A stretch of DNA of 64,000 nucleotides from Heligmosomoides polygyrus polygyrus (taxonomy: Eukaryota; Nematoda; Chromadorea; Rhabditida; Heligmosomidae), in NCBI GenBank assembly GCA_947396885.1, contig OX377202.1, positions 29,255,407 through 29,319,406 on the forward strand. Reading direction: 5' to 3'. Every line of letters starts with the position of its first letter. Within the stretch, counting starts at the first letter, position 1. The position numbers were made by a program, and so were the translations under genes. The notes under the pieces were generated by a model. It was not told where the DNA came from. It saw only the letters and a list, made by a program, of their open reading frames with translations, and ran no database searches. Positions 12,300 to 23,040 of this stretch are shown here, piece after piece.

Positions 12300-13050
12300 C
12301 TATACTAGTAATGAGGCTTCCACCTAAAATCCCGGTGGTGTAGCAGCACTGCTTGAGCGTGCAACTAGCCTGGACCTCAGTAATATTATTTTCCTAACAA
12401 TGGTACGATATCGTTTGCAAGGAAAACCTTCAAGAGTCCCCATTCCCATACAAGTTTGTTACAGCGTTAGATTAATCCACCTTTCTCCAGAAAAAAAAAC
12501 GTTCAGCCATCGCACAAAATGACCTCAGTGAGAGGGGCAAGCAAGAGAAGGCCGGCTTCCTGTGGGAAGTTTTTCTGCAGCAGCAGGGAGGACACAATAG
12601 GATTACCGAATGTCCTTTGCTGAGTGGCTATTAGTAGGTGGCTGACGTTCAAAAGGCTCTCCTTTGCTCTTCCACTCAAAAGGCAACCAATAGACAAGTG
12701 CACTTTAGGTAGCAAGGCGTCCCTTCCCTTTCTAGTGCTAAAGCTAAAAATAGGTCGAACCAAACAGTTCTAATTCATTGTTAAGTTGTGCTCTTAGCTT
12801 GCAATAGCGTATGAAGATCATCGATAGTGGAGATGTCGTGAAGTTGTTGAACCAACCTTGTTATCGAAGCTTTATTCGGCTTAGGTTCTAACGTAACCGT
12901 CTTCAACTGAGCGTGGAAAGAGAAGGGAGCTGAAGAAATGACTGGCCCAAGAACCATTTCAATATACTTTAAATTTATGGAGAAATAATATCAAACCTAA
13001 ATGGTTTGTTTCGCCACCTCCCTTCAGTCAAACCGTTTTTATTATAACAC
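12300..13050. other. No gene recognised
   Basis: Only short frames without motifs; nothing structured seen. Confidence 0.35.
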
Positions 13051-13054
13051 CTCG

Positions 13055-13345
13055 GATGTTCTGCAGTGAAGACGATGTAGGCTCAAAGGAGCGGGATATT
13101 CCATACTTCGCATTGAATGCAATAAGGAATTCATGATACTGACAGACCGGCTTGGGAGAGTAAGATCGAGCATGTGGGTGGGCCCAATAAGCGAAAAGTC
13201 GAGCGGCGAACACAGGCTGGGATGTCATAGTGGCGCAGTGGTTAGAGTGGCGGTGACAATCCTAGCGCACGAGATCGACATCGACACACGCTGAACGCGT
13301 TGTGGATTGAGTTCAAGAGCAATAGGCAATAGGAAGGGGACCTCT
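13055..13345 (+). pseudogene. Penelope-like element GIY-YIG region fragment, left arm
   Basis: Plus-strand frames give the downstream half of the GIY-YIG endonuclease region found at the C terminus of nematode Penelope-like elements. The order is a degenerate Cys/Asn segment near 13115, a KIEHV-type segment near 13165, CHSGAVVRVAVTILAHEIDI at about 13212-13270, then (shifted frame) TLNALWIEFK near 13290. The YIGETG core itself is not preserved. The whole fragment is repeated in inverted orientation at 13487-13792 at roughly 85% identity by eye. It is dead by stops and frameshifts. An A-box-like TGGCGCAGTGG lies inside the CHSGAV codons; I treat it as coincidental because the surrounding sequence is protein-derived. 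Confidence 0.7.
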
Positions 13346-13486
13346 TGCAGTAACATAAGAGCATCAAGTTACAGCAGATTCCAAAGCTAATGGGAGAAAG
13401 AGACGAAGGGCAAGTAAGACAACCTACATAATTGACCTTGATGGATGCCGTCCGGTATAAAGTCCACAGAGGCCAGCTCTTAGGTT

Positions 13487-13792
13487 ATTGCAAGAGGTTC
13501 CCTTCCTGTTGCCTGCAGGATTCTTGAACTCAATCCACAGCGCGTTCAGCGTATGTCGATGTCGATCTCGTGCACCAGGGTTGTCACCGCCACTCTACCC
13601 ACTGCGCCACTATGACAGCCCGGCCTGTGTTCCCGCTCGACTTTGCGGTTATTGGGCCCACTCACATGCTCGATCTTCCTCACCCAAGCCGATCTGCCCG
13701 TATCCTTATTGCATTCAATGCAAGGAATGGGATATACTGCTTCTTTAAGCCTACAATCGTCTTCACTGCAGAGCATCCGATGCAGGATAAGG
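13487..13792 (-). pseudogene. Penelope-like element GIY-YIG region fragment, right arm (inverted copy)
   Basis: A minus-strand frame (13546-13776) reads IPCIECNKDTGRSAWVRKIE, then HRPGCHSGAVGRVAVTTL and VHEIDIDIR; a TLNALWIEFK segment follows in a shifted frame. This is the Cys-x-x-Cys/GIY-YIG-type C-terminal module of Penelope-like retroelements, with a small deletion in the Y-I-G-E core (CNK runs straight into DTGR). It faces 13055-13345 tail to tail across a 141-bp spacer. Penelope elements often occur as inverted partial copies, so the arrangement may be original to the insertion. Confidence 0.7.
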
Positions 13793-13799
13793 TTGTAGA

Positions 13800-13960
13800 A
13801 ACACAGTCATTGGGGCGGTTGCGCCTTCAGATTAGCCGGGGAATCTCAGTGACCATAACTATGTCACAAAGGTGAGTCTTACATGAGCATCCCCGTACCT
13901 AAGCGCTGAGATAAAGGGTATCAAGAAAGCGATTTGGGCAGGCTTCAGGACGTAACTCTA
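13800..13960. other. Short unassigned spacer
   Basis: No gene or repeat recognised between the Penelope-like fragment and the small hairpin. Confidence 0.3.
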
Positions 13961-13963
13961 AGC

Positions 13964-14069
13964 CCCATGTTATACTTCGGCGACGCGTCAGCGACGCTGT
14001 GTTGCACGGGTCGCTACGCACTACAGCCCGCGTAACACTGTCACCGACGTCGCCGAAGTATAACATGGG
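13964..14069. repeat. Perfect 22-bp inverted repeat (hairpin), GC-rich element
   Basis: The left arm at 13964-13985 (CCCATGTTATACTTCGGCGA plus CG) is perfectly reverse-complemented at 14048-14069, enclosing 62 bp. CG-rich sequence continues to about 14165. A diverged relative occurs at about 39265-39370, so this is probably a small non-autonomous transposon family rather than a unique hairpin. Confidence 0.65.
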
Positions 14070-14169
14070 CCTAACGCGACATTGCGCGCTAACCGCACGC
14101 GACGTCGCGGCGCTGAAACCCGGACGTACGGTCGGTGCCGCGTGGTTAGCGAAGTACGAAATTTTGCCA

Positions 14170-16476
14170 GTGCCTACTCCATTGAACACCTTAGTTATCT
14201 CAACATGTTCAACCCCCTCCTAGTACCACCACAGGGAGCCCCAAATGAAATGAAAGAGAAACTCTTTCGGTGGAGGCGCTTGGAAGAATAAGATAGCAGT
14301 AAGATGCTTCTGCTTCTGCTCGTAGATTGAAGAAATACGGAGGTCCTTAATGTTTGCTGAAGGCGTACTTGTCTTTGGCATTACACGTGAACTATGACAA
14401 GTGAGTTGGTGACGATCAAGTGTAGCGTAAAGTTAGAACTGAGGGACCCCCCAGTGGTAGCTCACAACGCTTGCTTCCGAAACTTCTAGTTAGAAATCGC
14501 GTCCCAGTTCTTGTTTCGATTCTCCCTCATCAGGTCCCTGACCGTTTTCCTTAACTTTCTTGATTGAGTCTCACTCTGCCTGCACATTGTTAACAACCAT
14601 TCCCAGTTCCCTACCAGGAGACATGAGACTAGCCTCATCCTCATCACATGTCTCTTTACTTCTTCTGTGCGGTCAACGTCGCCGACACACACTTTTGCGC
14701 TGTAGAGCGAGTCACTAGCCGTCCCTGTCGGAAGCGTTACTAGTCGTACCTGTCGGAAGCAGTCAGACCGTAGCAACAGCAGAGGTATTACTACATTCTG
14801 TGGTGGAAAGCTGTGCCCATGAAGAGGACGAAACGGTCCAAATATCTAAAATAAACGATCCCACCTACCCACCTGGTTGGCACAGAAGAAATAACGAAGG
14901 CGCACGTCGATGCAGAGGTATCGGAAAGAGAGGACGTGGAGGCAGTGTGAGTTGTTAATTCCGCTGATGAGGACTTGAATTAGCTGTTCGAGGAGACAAG
15001 GGCAGCTGTAGGGAATATGTTCATCACTACTAGTTGTGAAGACACGAAGGGTTTCTAGTCAAGTTGTTGAATAAAACATTGAACAGTATGGATAACGGTT
15101 TTAATCACTTCGTTTAGAATGCCCCACGTCGTGCAATTTTACCTTCTGGTTCCTAAACTGGTGTATTGTAGCATATCCTCCTTCTGCATTTTTTAAGCGA
15201 GGGCTTCTTTAATTGCCATTAGTATTTGAAATAGAATCGCAACAACCAGCCCTGAAATGAGTCTACGATTCTGCTCCATGAGTTGCTGATTAGCATCACT
15301 TCACATTCTAATAGTGGGTAAGGATACAAGAAATTAATCAATCTCTTTGAGGAAAAAATGAGCCACGCATTCCACTTCTACCCGATATCAAGGAGGCAAA
15401 ACGTGCTTAATGGGTGTTTGGCCTGTACAATGACTATCGGTGGCCACCCTTCTCGTGTTTTGTGCAACATGGGAGGGTGGGGAATGGCAGTCAGCGTTAG
15501 TAGGCGTATTGAGGGATGCGACACGCACTCTTTTTCCACGGAACGTTGCATCTTGAATCCGTGCATGTTCTATCCGCAAAGTTGATGTGATCAGTTGTAG
15601 GTCCACTAGGCCTAGGCGGTGCCATAACCATGGACCGATTACGGAATCAGTGCAAACTGTGCTGGTTTGGTTGTGCTACCCGCGCTCCTAGGATCTACTA
15701 GGTAACTTAACCACTGCAAATAGAAATAGGTTTTCGTCTGTGCATTTGTAAGCGTCACATGCAATATATCCATAAATAATGTAACGGTTGTTTCCAAGGA
15801 AACCAACGACAAAAAGTGAAAAAAGCAGTAACTCGTGCCAAATAGTATGCATAAAATATGCTTTAGAAACAGCCCTTTGATGCCGCATCCCGGAACTCTC
15901 CGTTGCTGTGTTCTATGCTCTCGTCCCGGAAAAGAGCAGAGAAAGGCGACCCGGACTCTGCTTCATGTAAACGCCCACGTTCCTGCAGTCATCGTCTTCC
16001 AGGTATGTAAAGGGAAAAAGGGAAAAGGATGCATTGGTATGCTGTTGGTACAGCTCTGACATTGCGATCTCCGAAAGATCCGCCAACGCCAACGAGATAA
16101 ATCGCTTAATAATCCAAGAAGAGTATGAAACTAGTAGTAAAAATCTCTATAGCTTACAATATCCCTTCATATAGCGGCTACTGTGGTTGAAATCCCTTTC
16201 TTGATTTCGGTCTGACATAAGCTATAAATTCTGAAGTTGCATGCGCGAATGTGCATTGAATTGATAAAAAAATATTTGCTTCCTTAGCCGCACATTTATT
16301 TAGTTACTTAATTTGTTTATGTGGAAAACTATTGCAGCGGGATGGTACCTCAAAAAATCTTTCTAACGTTATTTGTGGGGATTGATAATGGATTCACTCA
16401 TTTTCTGAATAATTGAATCGCTTTCCTCAAGTTTGGTTTTGTGTTGAACGTTGTTCTTGAAGTTTTCGTGCATTAG
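14170..16476. other. No gene recognised; possible SINE-like 3' piece at 15358-15445
   Basis: Only short frames. The segment 15358-15445 (minus) resembles the 3' half of the SINE-like repeat at 30-225, sharing TAGAAGTG and GCGTGGC words in order. Nothing else could be supported. Confidence 0.35.
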
Positions 16477-16487
16477 TGCACCCTGAG

Positions 16488-16787
16488 CGAAATGATGCTA
16501 TTCGGCAGAAGTTCGGTATCGCACCGATAGCTGACAAGATGCGCGAAGCACGTCTGCCATGGTACGGCCACATTTTGCGTGGGAAAGAAGACAGCGTCCG
16601 CAAGATAGGCCTTGAGTTGGAAGTGTCAGGAAAGCGGCCTAGAGGACGCCCGAAGCACCGCTGGTTCCATACGCTGCACGTGGACATGAAAGTAGCTGGC
16701 GTCCACCCTGATCAAGCGCAGGATCGGGAAAGGTGGCATCACGACACCAGAAGAGCGGACTCTGAGACGAAGCGGGACAAACGCTGA
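16488..16787 (+). pseudogene. C-terminal end of a non-LTR retrotransposon polyprotein (truncated, intact frame)
   Basis: An uninterrupted frame encodes the last ~98 residues of a nematode non-LTR reverse transcriptase polyprotein: RNDAIRQKFGIAPIADKMRE, then ARLPWYGHILRGKEDSVRKI, a basic GKRPRGRPKHRW block, DRERWHHDTRRAD and a final KRDKR before the TGA. This tail (a W-Y-G-H-x-x-R core and GRP.RW) is typical of RTE-related elements, but it is a different family from the RWxGHV fragments elsewhere in the window. No reverse transcriptase or endonuclease domain remains, so the product could not act alone. The first codons may belong to the target site: the open frame runs back through the 13-bp duplication to about 16476. 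Confidence 0.85.
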
Positions 16788-16867
16788 AGAAGAAGAAGAA
16801 GAAGGAGAAGAAGAAGAAGAAGAAGAAGAAGAAGAAGAAGAAGAAGAAGAAGAAGAAGAAGAAAAAA
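16785..16867 (+). repeat. (GAA)n microsatellite tail
   Basis: Nearly uninterrupted GAA units with one GGA interruption, starting in the stop codon context of the retrotransposon frame. This is the element's 3' tail. Confidence 0.9.
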
Positions 16868-16884
16868 TGCACCCTGAGCGTAAG

Positions 16885-19800
16885 CAAGTAAACGAAGCAA
16901 ATATATGTACACATGTGTGATTCAAGAAAATTATTGTAGTAATTCAGCAATGTAAAGAATACTTCGGCGAGACATACAGTTGGAAAGAACAAGCCTTCTG
17001 CTTTCCGATGAGTGCAAGCTGTTGAATGGCTACGAGTCCATTATATTTGCTTTAGCGCGGCGTTATATTGTGAAGGTGCAAAAATGGAAGCAGCACTTAT
17101 TACTCAATTTTTCGCCCACGAAGTAAAAGCGATTCCGCGGTGCACGTAAAACATTTGATAAGTTCGGTTCTTGAGTTGGGGCTGACAACACGAAGAGCTC
17201 CGAAGGAAAGGCCAAGTGACGTCGTCAGGAAATAAAAGAGGAAGAAGAAGCAATAACAATAATCCGTGGTTAGGGTCTGCCATTCTCAAACAAATGGGCG
17301 ACCTGGTTGGTCTACGAACTGAGCTGAAGCACCGAGCATTTTTGAATTAAGCTTGGAGATTTCCAGCGACTTTAGGCGTTACTCCCCAAACTTCAAGACC
17401 TTTTTTAAGCGTCAAATTTGATAAAAATTCAAGGAGAGGAATTCGTTTAGAAGTTTCTTTCCTTTAGAGAATAGAGGGCAGCACTTTCTATAGTGAATCA
17501 TGAGTGTCTCAGAGAAGGAAACACTGCATCAGACAATAGGTGAGTGAGACAGTTCTCTGAAGCTAAATGCACGGCGCAAATAGAACTAAGTGGTCCCTTT
17601 TGAAGCTGCCCCAGAGAATGTAGAACATGACGCAGCTGAACTGATTTTATTTGAAGCTATCAAGACAGCTTGTTTCGAAGAGCTTTTTTGCACGAACACG
17701 ACGTTTGATTGGCAGGTTCAAAAAATGATTTCGCTAGGGCCAATGTGGACATTGAGCGGCAGGCAACAAGGCGTCGCTGAATCAGGCCATAAGACAACAC
17801 AGCGAATCCATTCGGAAAATGCTAGACGCTCGTCAGCTGTTGATGAAAACAAGACACGGCGGCGCCTGAGGGTTGAAACGCACTGTCCGCAGAGGGAGGA
17901 GGCCCTCGGAGGGAGGGGAAGATCTCTGTGAAGGTGGGCAAAGCTCGACGAGAGTGGACGTAATTGGTGACATCGGAGTCGCCAACGGGTTCGTTAGCGA
18001 GTCACTTGGGAAGGGAAGGAATAGGCTTCTAGCGAGCTTTAAGTCATCGGCTTGAGAAATCTGAGGAGGAGTCGTTCATCAGATAATGGTGTTGAGGGAA
18101 GTGACCTTTACAGCAGAAGTCTGCGGTCGTGCACGAAGTTTGAGGTGATGACGAGATGGTCGTTTAGTCGACAACAGGAAGCGACTCGAGGGACTTCCCG
18201 GGGACGAATCCAATTTTCCACGCGTGCATCCACCCACCACCCCCGTGACCTTGCTCAGCAGCTCGAGCGTTTTAAAAGAGATTTTCAAGAAGCTAAGCAA
18301 GCAAAACAGAAAAGATGGGGTCGAGATGAACCTGACATTCCAGAGAAAAGATGGTCTTTCAGAAGTGAAGCGAAAAATCGGTTAAGCCAGGTGGCAAACC
18401 TGGTGGTCGTAGTCGTCCAGGACGGCTCGTGACCGCTTCGCCCCGCGGCTGCTTCCGATTTTTCGCGAAGGCATGCGCGAAATGGATTTAACACGGGGAG
18501 AAGCCGCTTGAGCCGACCGCCCCGTGAGCTCATCTGTCGCGACTTTCCCACGGTTTGCGACGACGTGCTCCGCCCACGTCGCGAACGTAGACAACCGCAA
18601 GCGGTGGTCAAGTGGCAGATGTAGTGAAGCCATCTGCTTTCATGGAAGATGAACATGCTCAACGTAATACTAGAGTGACAGGCTCCTGCCACGAAACTGA
18701 AGTGGGAAGGAAAGTAGATCAGGACAAACCTTTTCGAGATAGTTGAATTTGAGAAAAGAAACTGAAAGCTCTTGTTCACCCTACAGGTTCACCGAGCTAA
18801 GTTACCTTTAATAAAGTGCAAATCAATGTGCATTAGAGGTAATCGTGAATGCGACCCTTACCCACCTTTGGTCAAATATGGCTTAAAACCAAAGAAGTGT
18901 GAAGTACAATGTATGTGCTGTGCTTCTGGTTTTCCCGACCTGGCGAACCAAATCTGCCATCTTCCTGGGTCTGTGTATTAGTAGCAGAGTTCTCGTTCAA
19001 ACGAACGTTCGCCTTCACGGCATCCCGTAGAAATATAATGAGTGGCGCATCCCAAAAAAGGGAATGAGCGCCATCGTCGCTTATCCATTGTTCTGAACCA
19101 TATTTTACAGTTCCCTTTAAAGTAAATCAGAAGCAAGAAAGTAGGTACTAATTTCACGAAGCAAGATCAGCTTTTTACCGTTCTTATGAGAGAAAGTGTC
19201 GACCGAGAGGTTAATGTTCCTGGCAGCAGTGGCCACCACATCCTTCCATCAACTGGGCGTCTTGATACATTAGACACCAGAAAAGCCAAAGCCGGTCAGG
19301 CAACGCTGTAAGAAGGGCTTCAGATTTCGAAGCCCTATTGCCTGGATAAGGATCGGAGCGACTCAACTCCTTCACTCCGCCTCAGCGATATACATATCGT
19401 GGTGGCAACCTGAAATGGTATCTGGGCCAGAGCATCCTTGTCTATGGTCTCCGATTATTCTCATGCCATGGAAGGTCAGGCGTGAAGCTGCCATGCAGCC
19501 GCCTCACATCAGTTCTCGCTCCACCTATACATAGACCAATTGGGCCTTCAATGGACTATTGTCTCACCTCTCCGATGTGGTCGCTCTAATATTCACTGAA
19601 CCTCCGCATTATTAGGGCGTAGAAGTCCTACATTTCGTCGTCTTTGGCAGATACGATATAAGATGGTTTGGAGTTTAAAACTTATAGACGAGTCGGTCTT
19701 TTATTTTTCTCTAGACCGAGGAGGGATAGCAGTTTTGGTTGAAATGAACGAGACCGCAACCTCCAAGTGGTGGTCGCGCCACTGCATATTAAGACACATT

Positions 19801-20035
19801 GTTCTTGTGCTCGAAATGAAGCGTTGTTTATTTCTAGTGGTTTCCTGTTAACGCTCTTGTTTTCATTTTAGAAGGCAACATCTCTAATTTTTATACTTTG
19901 TGCATAAAAGCTAGCATACCTTCCTCTATATATTGCTGCGAAGACAGAAGGGTTCATTCGTCGAGGGGCAGATAATTCGGAAAGGAAATTTTAAAAATTT
20001 AGCGCACCCAAGTTAAGGACACCCCAAGTATAGTA
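16885..20035. other. No gene recognised
   Basis: About 3.1 kb. Frames at 17590-17931 and 18052-18432 (plus) are Arg/Ser-rich or mixed and show no domain. A 69-codon plus frame at 18772-18981 is cysteine-rich (eight Cys in its C-terminal two thirds) but has no pattern I can assign. A GTGGCGCATCCCA word at 19042 recurs at 60179 and 63520 (reverse), probably a family-wide repeat word. Confidence 0.35.
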
Positions 20036-20039
20036 GTTC

Positions 20040-20385
20040 AGTAGCGTAACAGAAGTGGTACACTTCATCACTTTCACGAAATGCAAGGAGGAATACATTG
20101 GTGAGACAAGCAGGCCGCTTCAGGTGAGGGTAAGGAGGATTGGACGGGCTTTGGAGATGCCAGATTTCTGGTGGTGCAGGGGTTGGGGTAGCGGTTACAA
20201 TCCTTGCTCGAGAGATTGATAGCGCAGCACGCAAGACTCTCGAAGCGCTGTGGATTGCCTTCAAGAGTCCCGCGAAGGGAAGAGCGCGTCACGCTAACCC
20301 AGGAGCTGACCCCCTTTGACCTGGGCTTGAACCCGGAGGGCGACAGCCGGAGGGTCACTGAGGGGTCGACCTAAAGTGGTAGTCT
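20040..20385 (+). pseudogene. Penelope-like element GIY-YIG endonuclease fragment
   Basis: Successive plus-strand frames give the C-terminal GIY-YIG module of a nematode Penelope-like retroelement in order. VVHFITFTKCKEEYIGETSR lies near 20057, with the YIG core intact; the PLQVRVRR segment follows. GAGVGVAVTILAREIDSAAR then KTLEALWIAFK are at about 20167-20265, and VTLTQELTPF with a short tail lies near 20290. At least two frameshifts break it, near 20150 and 20280. In active elements this domain nicks DNA for target-primed reverse transcription. The upstream reverse transcriptase is absent. This copy keeps more of the nuclease core than the pair at 13 kb. Confidence 0.78.
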
Positions 20386-20389
20386 CGTT

Positions 20390-21360
20390 CACCCAAACTG
20401 TCTCCATCTAAGCGTGACTCATCGGCCTCGTGGCTGCTTCCATAAGGTTAGTTGGGCTGTCTCAATCCCCTTTCGTCTCCCTCTCCTCCTGAAACTCCTG
20501 CGGCTTGAAATAGTACTTGAAAGAGTAACCTCTCAAAGCTCCCTTGACTTTTCTAGGCTCTGAAGAAGGGGTTCGTATCGTCAGTCGAATAAAGTACAGA
20601 TAACAATCACGGTTCTACAGCTCGAACAGTCCTACAGAATTCAGTAACGTAGTTTAGAAATTAATTGCATACTCCCCCCTTTATTCGGTACAGTTAGCTA
20701 GAAACTCCTACTGCTTTGATAGCGTTTATCCTCAACATATTATCCTATTGCTAAGACAATGTCATGCAAGCTTAAGCGTTGTTTTTTGAATAATTTTTGG
20801 TTAAACTGGCCTTCTTTCTTATTAAATTTAATCTCTTCTACAGTAACCTGCCAAAGCTATCTCGAATCCTGTTCAGTCGCAATTCTCCCCTATGCATCTG
20901 AACATCCTCAGGTCTGTTTAGTGGAGATGACTCGCTTGAAGCATATCTTGAGGTCTAGTACACACTTCTGTTGCTGTGGAAATAGATAGGCGAAATCTCT
21001 CTCTGCAGCTTAACTTTCAAAGAATTCCAACAGGTGATCTCCAGGTCAACCATATAGAGTTGTTTGGTGCGACAGTTTTTTGCTTCTTGAGCTTTGTGCT
21101 TCTGCCACAGCTGTACCTATTTCCCTTCTTGTTTCGGATATCGCAATGAAAACCTGCTACTGCTGAAATCACAATACGCTAAGTCCCTTCTCTTTATTTA
21201 ATGGCAGTTAAAATATGGATACATATATGCATATCAGTAACCTGTCAATTAAGGGCACCATCTAGTCGCGTATGAGGAGTGGAGCACCATGTGGTCATTT
21301 CCTAAATGTGCAGTGGAACCTAAACCTTCACAGGTGTGCGTGTCCTAGAACTGATGACCG
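20390..21360. other. No gene recognised
   Basis: Only short frames, the longest 20759-20989 (plus), without motifs. Confidence 0.35.
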
Positions 21361-21366
21361 CATTTT

Positions 21367-21414
21367 GCTCTTACTATCACAATAGTAAGAGCTTACTATC
21401 ACAATAGTAAGAGC
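21367..21414. repeat. Duplicated short hairpin
   Basis: The word CTTACTATCACAATAGTAAG, itself an inverted repeat (TTACTAT / ATAGTAA around CACA), occurs twice back to back, sharing a GAGC junction. It precedes by about 100 bp a fold-back transposon whose inner arm shares the TTGAAGTGGTTTCGAAGT word found at 21415-21434. Confidence 0.7.
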
Positions 21415-21512
21415 ATTGAAGTGGTTTCGAAGTTGCTATGGTGGATGCAATAGCCCATTGGCAGCGAATGCACTTTAATGACTACACTGTGAGATCTACA
21501 TCTTAGAAATTA

Positions 21513-22347
21513 CAGGTTCACCAAAATAACGTGGACAAGATTTTTTTTTGTCATAATTACAAAACATCCAACAACTCGAAAAAACGGCGACTAATTTTCA
21601 ACAACACAAACGTTAAGGTACACCATCTTGAAGTGGTTTCGAAGTGGCCTCCTCTGGAGTGGAAACAATCGTTGCTACTCCTGGCGTTAGGATTCCTTCA
21701 GGGACTGGAGACTGCGGTGCCGCTTGACGCCGACCCTAGTCTTGGTAATGCCCACACAACATAGCCCATCAGATCCAAATCCGGGGAATACGGCGGCCAC
21801 TCCGAAGGGGTGATAGAATCGGGGAAATTGGCCTTGCACCACGCCTGAGTACTCTTCGCCCTATGTTCGGGTGCAGAGTCCTGTTGGAACGTCCAATGAG
21901 CATCACCGAATCGCTACTGGACCCAAGAAGAACTACGGACTCGAGAATGTCTCGCTGGTGCACATCTTTTTCGATTTTCACTCCTTTATCCACGAAAACC
22001 AGAGAGATGATCCCGCCCCAGACCACGACCGATTGTGGGTTTTGGCGGTGTTTGGCGATAGCAGAGCTGCTTGGAGGCTCTGCAGACCAGATCTTATCTT
22101 GGCGATTGTGCTCCTGCTGCACGGTGAACAGCTTCGCATCTGCCACGACTTGCGGCCCAACGCCCCCAAACTTCGCGAAACGTTTGGCCCTTTGCATTCG
22201 CTCCAAGGGAGGCCACTTCGAAACCACTTCAAGATGGTGTACCTTAATGTTTGTGTTGTTGTAAATTAGTCGTCGTTTTTTTCGAATTGTTGGTTGTTTT
22301 ATAATTATGTTAAAAAAATCTTGTCCACGTTATTTTGGTGCACTCTG
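21513..22347 (-). mobile_element. Fold-back derivative of a Tc1/mariner-superfamily transposon, ~835 bp
   Basis: The two ends are inverted repeats of about 140 bp (21513-21652 and 22208-22347), each starting CAG with a TA outside (21511-21512 and 22348-22349), as expected for the superfamily's TA target duplication. Between them the minus strand encodes the C-terminal part of a DDE transposase. Both arms contain the codons for the transposase C-terminal word GGHFETTSRWC, so both ends come from the same original 3' end. The element is therefore a snap-back rearrangement rather than a normal transposon with long terminal repeats. Confidence 0.75.
21700..22227 (-). pseudogene. Tc1/mariner-type transposase, truncated and frameshifted
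   Basis: The minus strand reads GPQVVADAKLFTVQQEHN, then KIWSAEPPSSSAIAKHRQNP, SVVVWGGI and LVFVDKGVKI in one frame. It continues in another frame with AHWTFQQDSAPEHRAKSTQA and WPPYSPDLDLMGYVVWA. These are the catalytic-domain landmarks of a nematode Tc/mariner DDE transposase. The first Asp (ADAK) and second Asp (QQDSAP) are present, while the third position, normally Asp in a PMDY-type word, reads Gly (LMGY). The N-terminal DNA-binding domain is missing, replaced by inverted 3'-end sequence. The product would be inactive. Confidence 0.75.
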
Positions 22348-22349
22348 TA

Positions 22350-23040
22350 CTGTACGTCTCTTATTTCCGTCCTGATACTGAATTGGATGAAGCTTAATGA
22401 TTTTATGCGAAAGTTAGAAGCTATGAAAAGTACAAAATATGTCTATGTATGTATATTTTTTGCAGAAGGACTCATTTAACAACTCAACCCTGGATAGGAA
22501 ATTACGGATTCAGTAAAGAGGTAGAGCGAATTAAGAGTAGGAGAAACAGCGAACAAACGTAAAAGAAAACTAGATAAAAAGCCAGACAGGGCGAAAAAGA
22601 ATAACAAATTAACGATCAAAATGGATCCAGGTACTTATTGACCATGTTTTTAAACAAAAAGACTGAGCATGGAGGAGTGCGCTTTTTAGTAAATTTAATG
22701 TAGTTGGAGGTAGCCCAATAGATGAAAAACTTTGATCTAAGTTTCAACCTAGTCTTAGAGACAACTGGCTTTAACCGGCCACCCCTTGTCTTGGTTATTT
22801 GTCAAGCTATTTCACTTTTTTGTATCTAAGACTTATTATGGATGATTCTGAGAACAGCGAAAGGCGCTTCGATGCCGTTTCTCTGAAGAAACGGCTGACA
22901 TAGCAGACAGGTATCGAGAGTTCGGAAAATGAAGAGAGAAAAGGACCTATGAGTGAGGATGGCGTGGGAGAACCTCGGCAAATAAGTGTATGAACTTTTC
23001 TCAATTCACATCTGATGGTGAGAAATGACACAGATCGTCA
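22350..23040. other. No gene recognised
   Basis: Short frames only, including a Ser/Arg-rich minus frame at 22807-23031 without a domain. The 5' untranslated region of the CR1-like element may begin in the last part. Confidence 0.35.

Larger units (their letters stand above)
16477..16880 (+). mobile_element. 5'-truncated non-LTR retrotransposon insertion with GAA tail and 13-bp target duplication
   Basis: The insertion starts right after TGCACCCTGAGCG at 16477-16489 and ends in a GAA-rich tail (16785-16867) followed by the same 13 bp at 16868-16880. Between lies an open C-terminal coding stretch. A truncated 5' end, a short-repeat 3' tail and a variable-length target duplication are signatures of target-primed reverse transcription. 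The identical duplications and unbroken frame suggest a young insertion. Confidence 0.9.

Noticed and set aside
13205..13320. tRNA A-box-like TGGCGCAGTGG suggesting a SINE (also inverted near 13613)
   Set aside because: The surrounding codons read as the Penelope-like CHSGAV..VAVTIL region in both copies and in the 20-kb relative, so the promoter-like match is part of coding-derived sequence.
16626..16992. Minus-strand frames rich in Ser or Phe
   Set aside because: They are translations of the GAA microsatellite tail and the opposite strand of the retrotransposon C terminus.
18052..18432. Arg/Ser-rich 126-codon frame as a possible splicing-factor-like gene
   Set aside because: Composition follows the local base pattern; the opposite strand is equally open and no domain is present.
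18772..18981. Cysteine-rich 69-codon frame as a possible secreted peptide
   Set aside because: No signal peptide, no regular Cys spacing I recognise, and no exon context.
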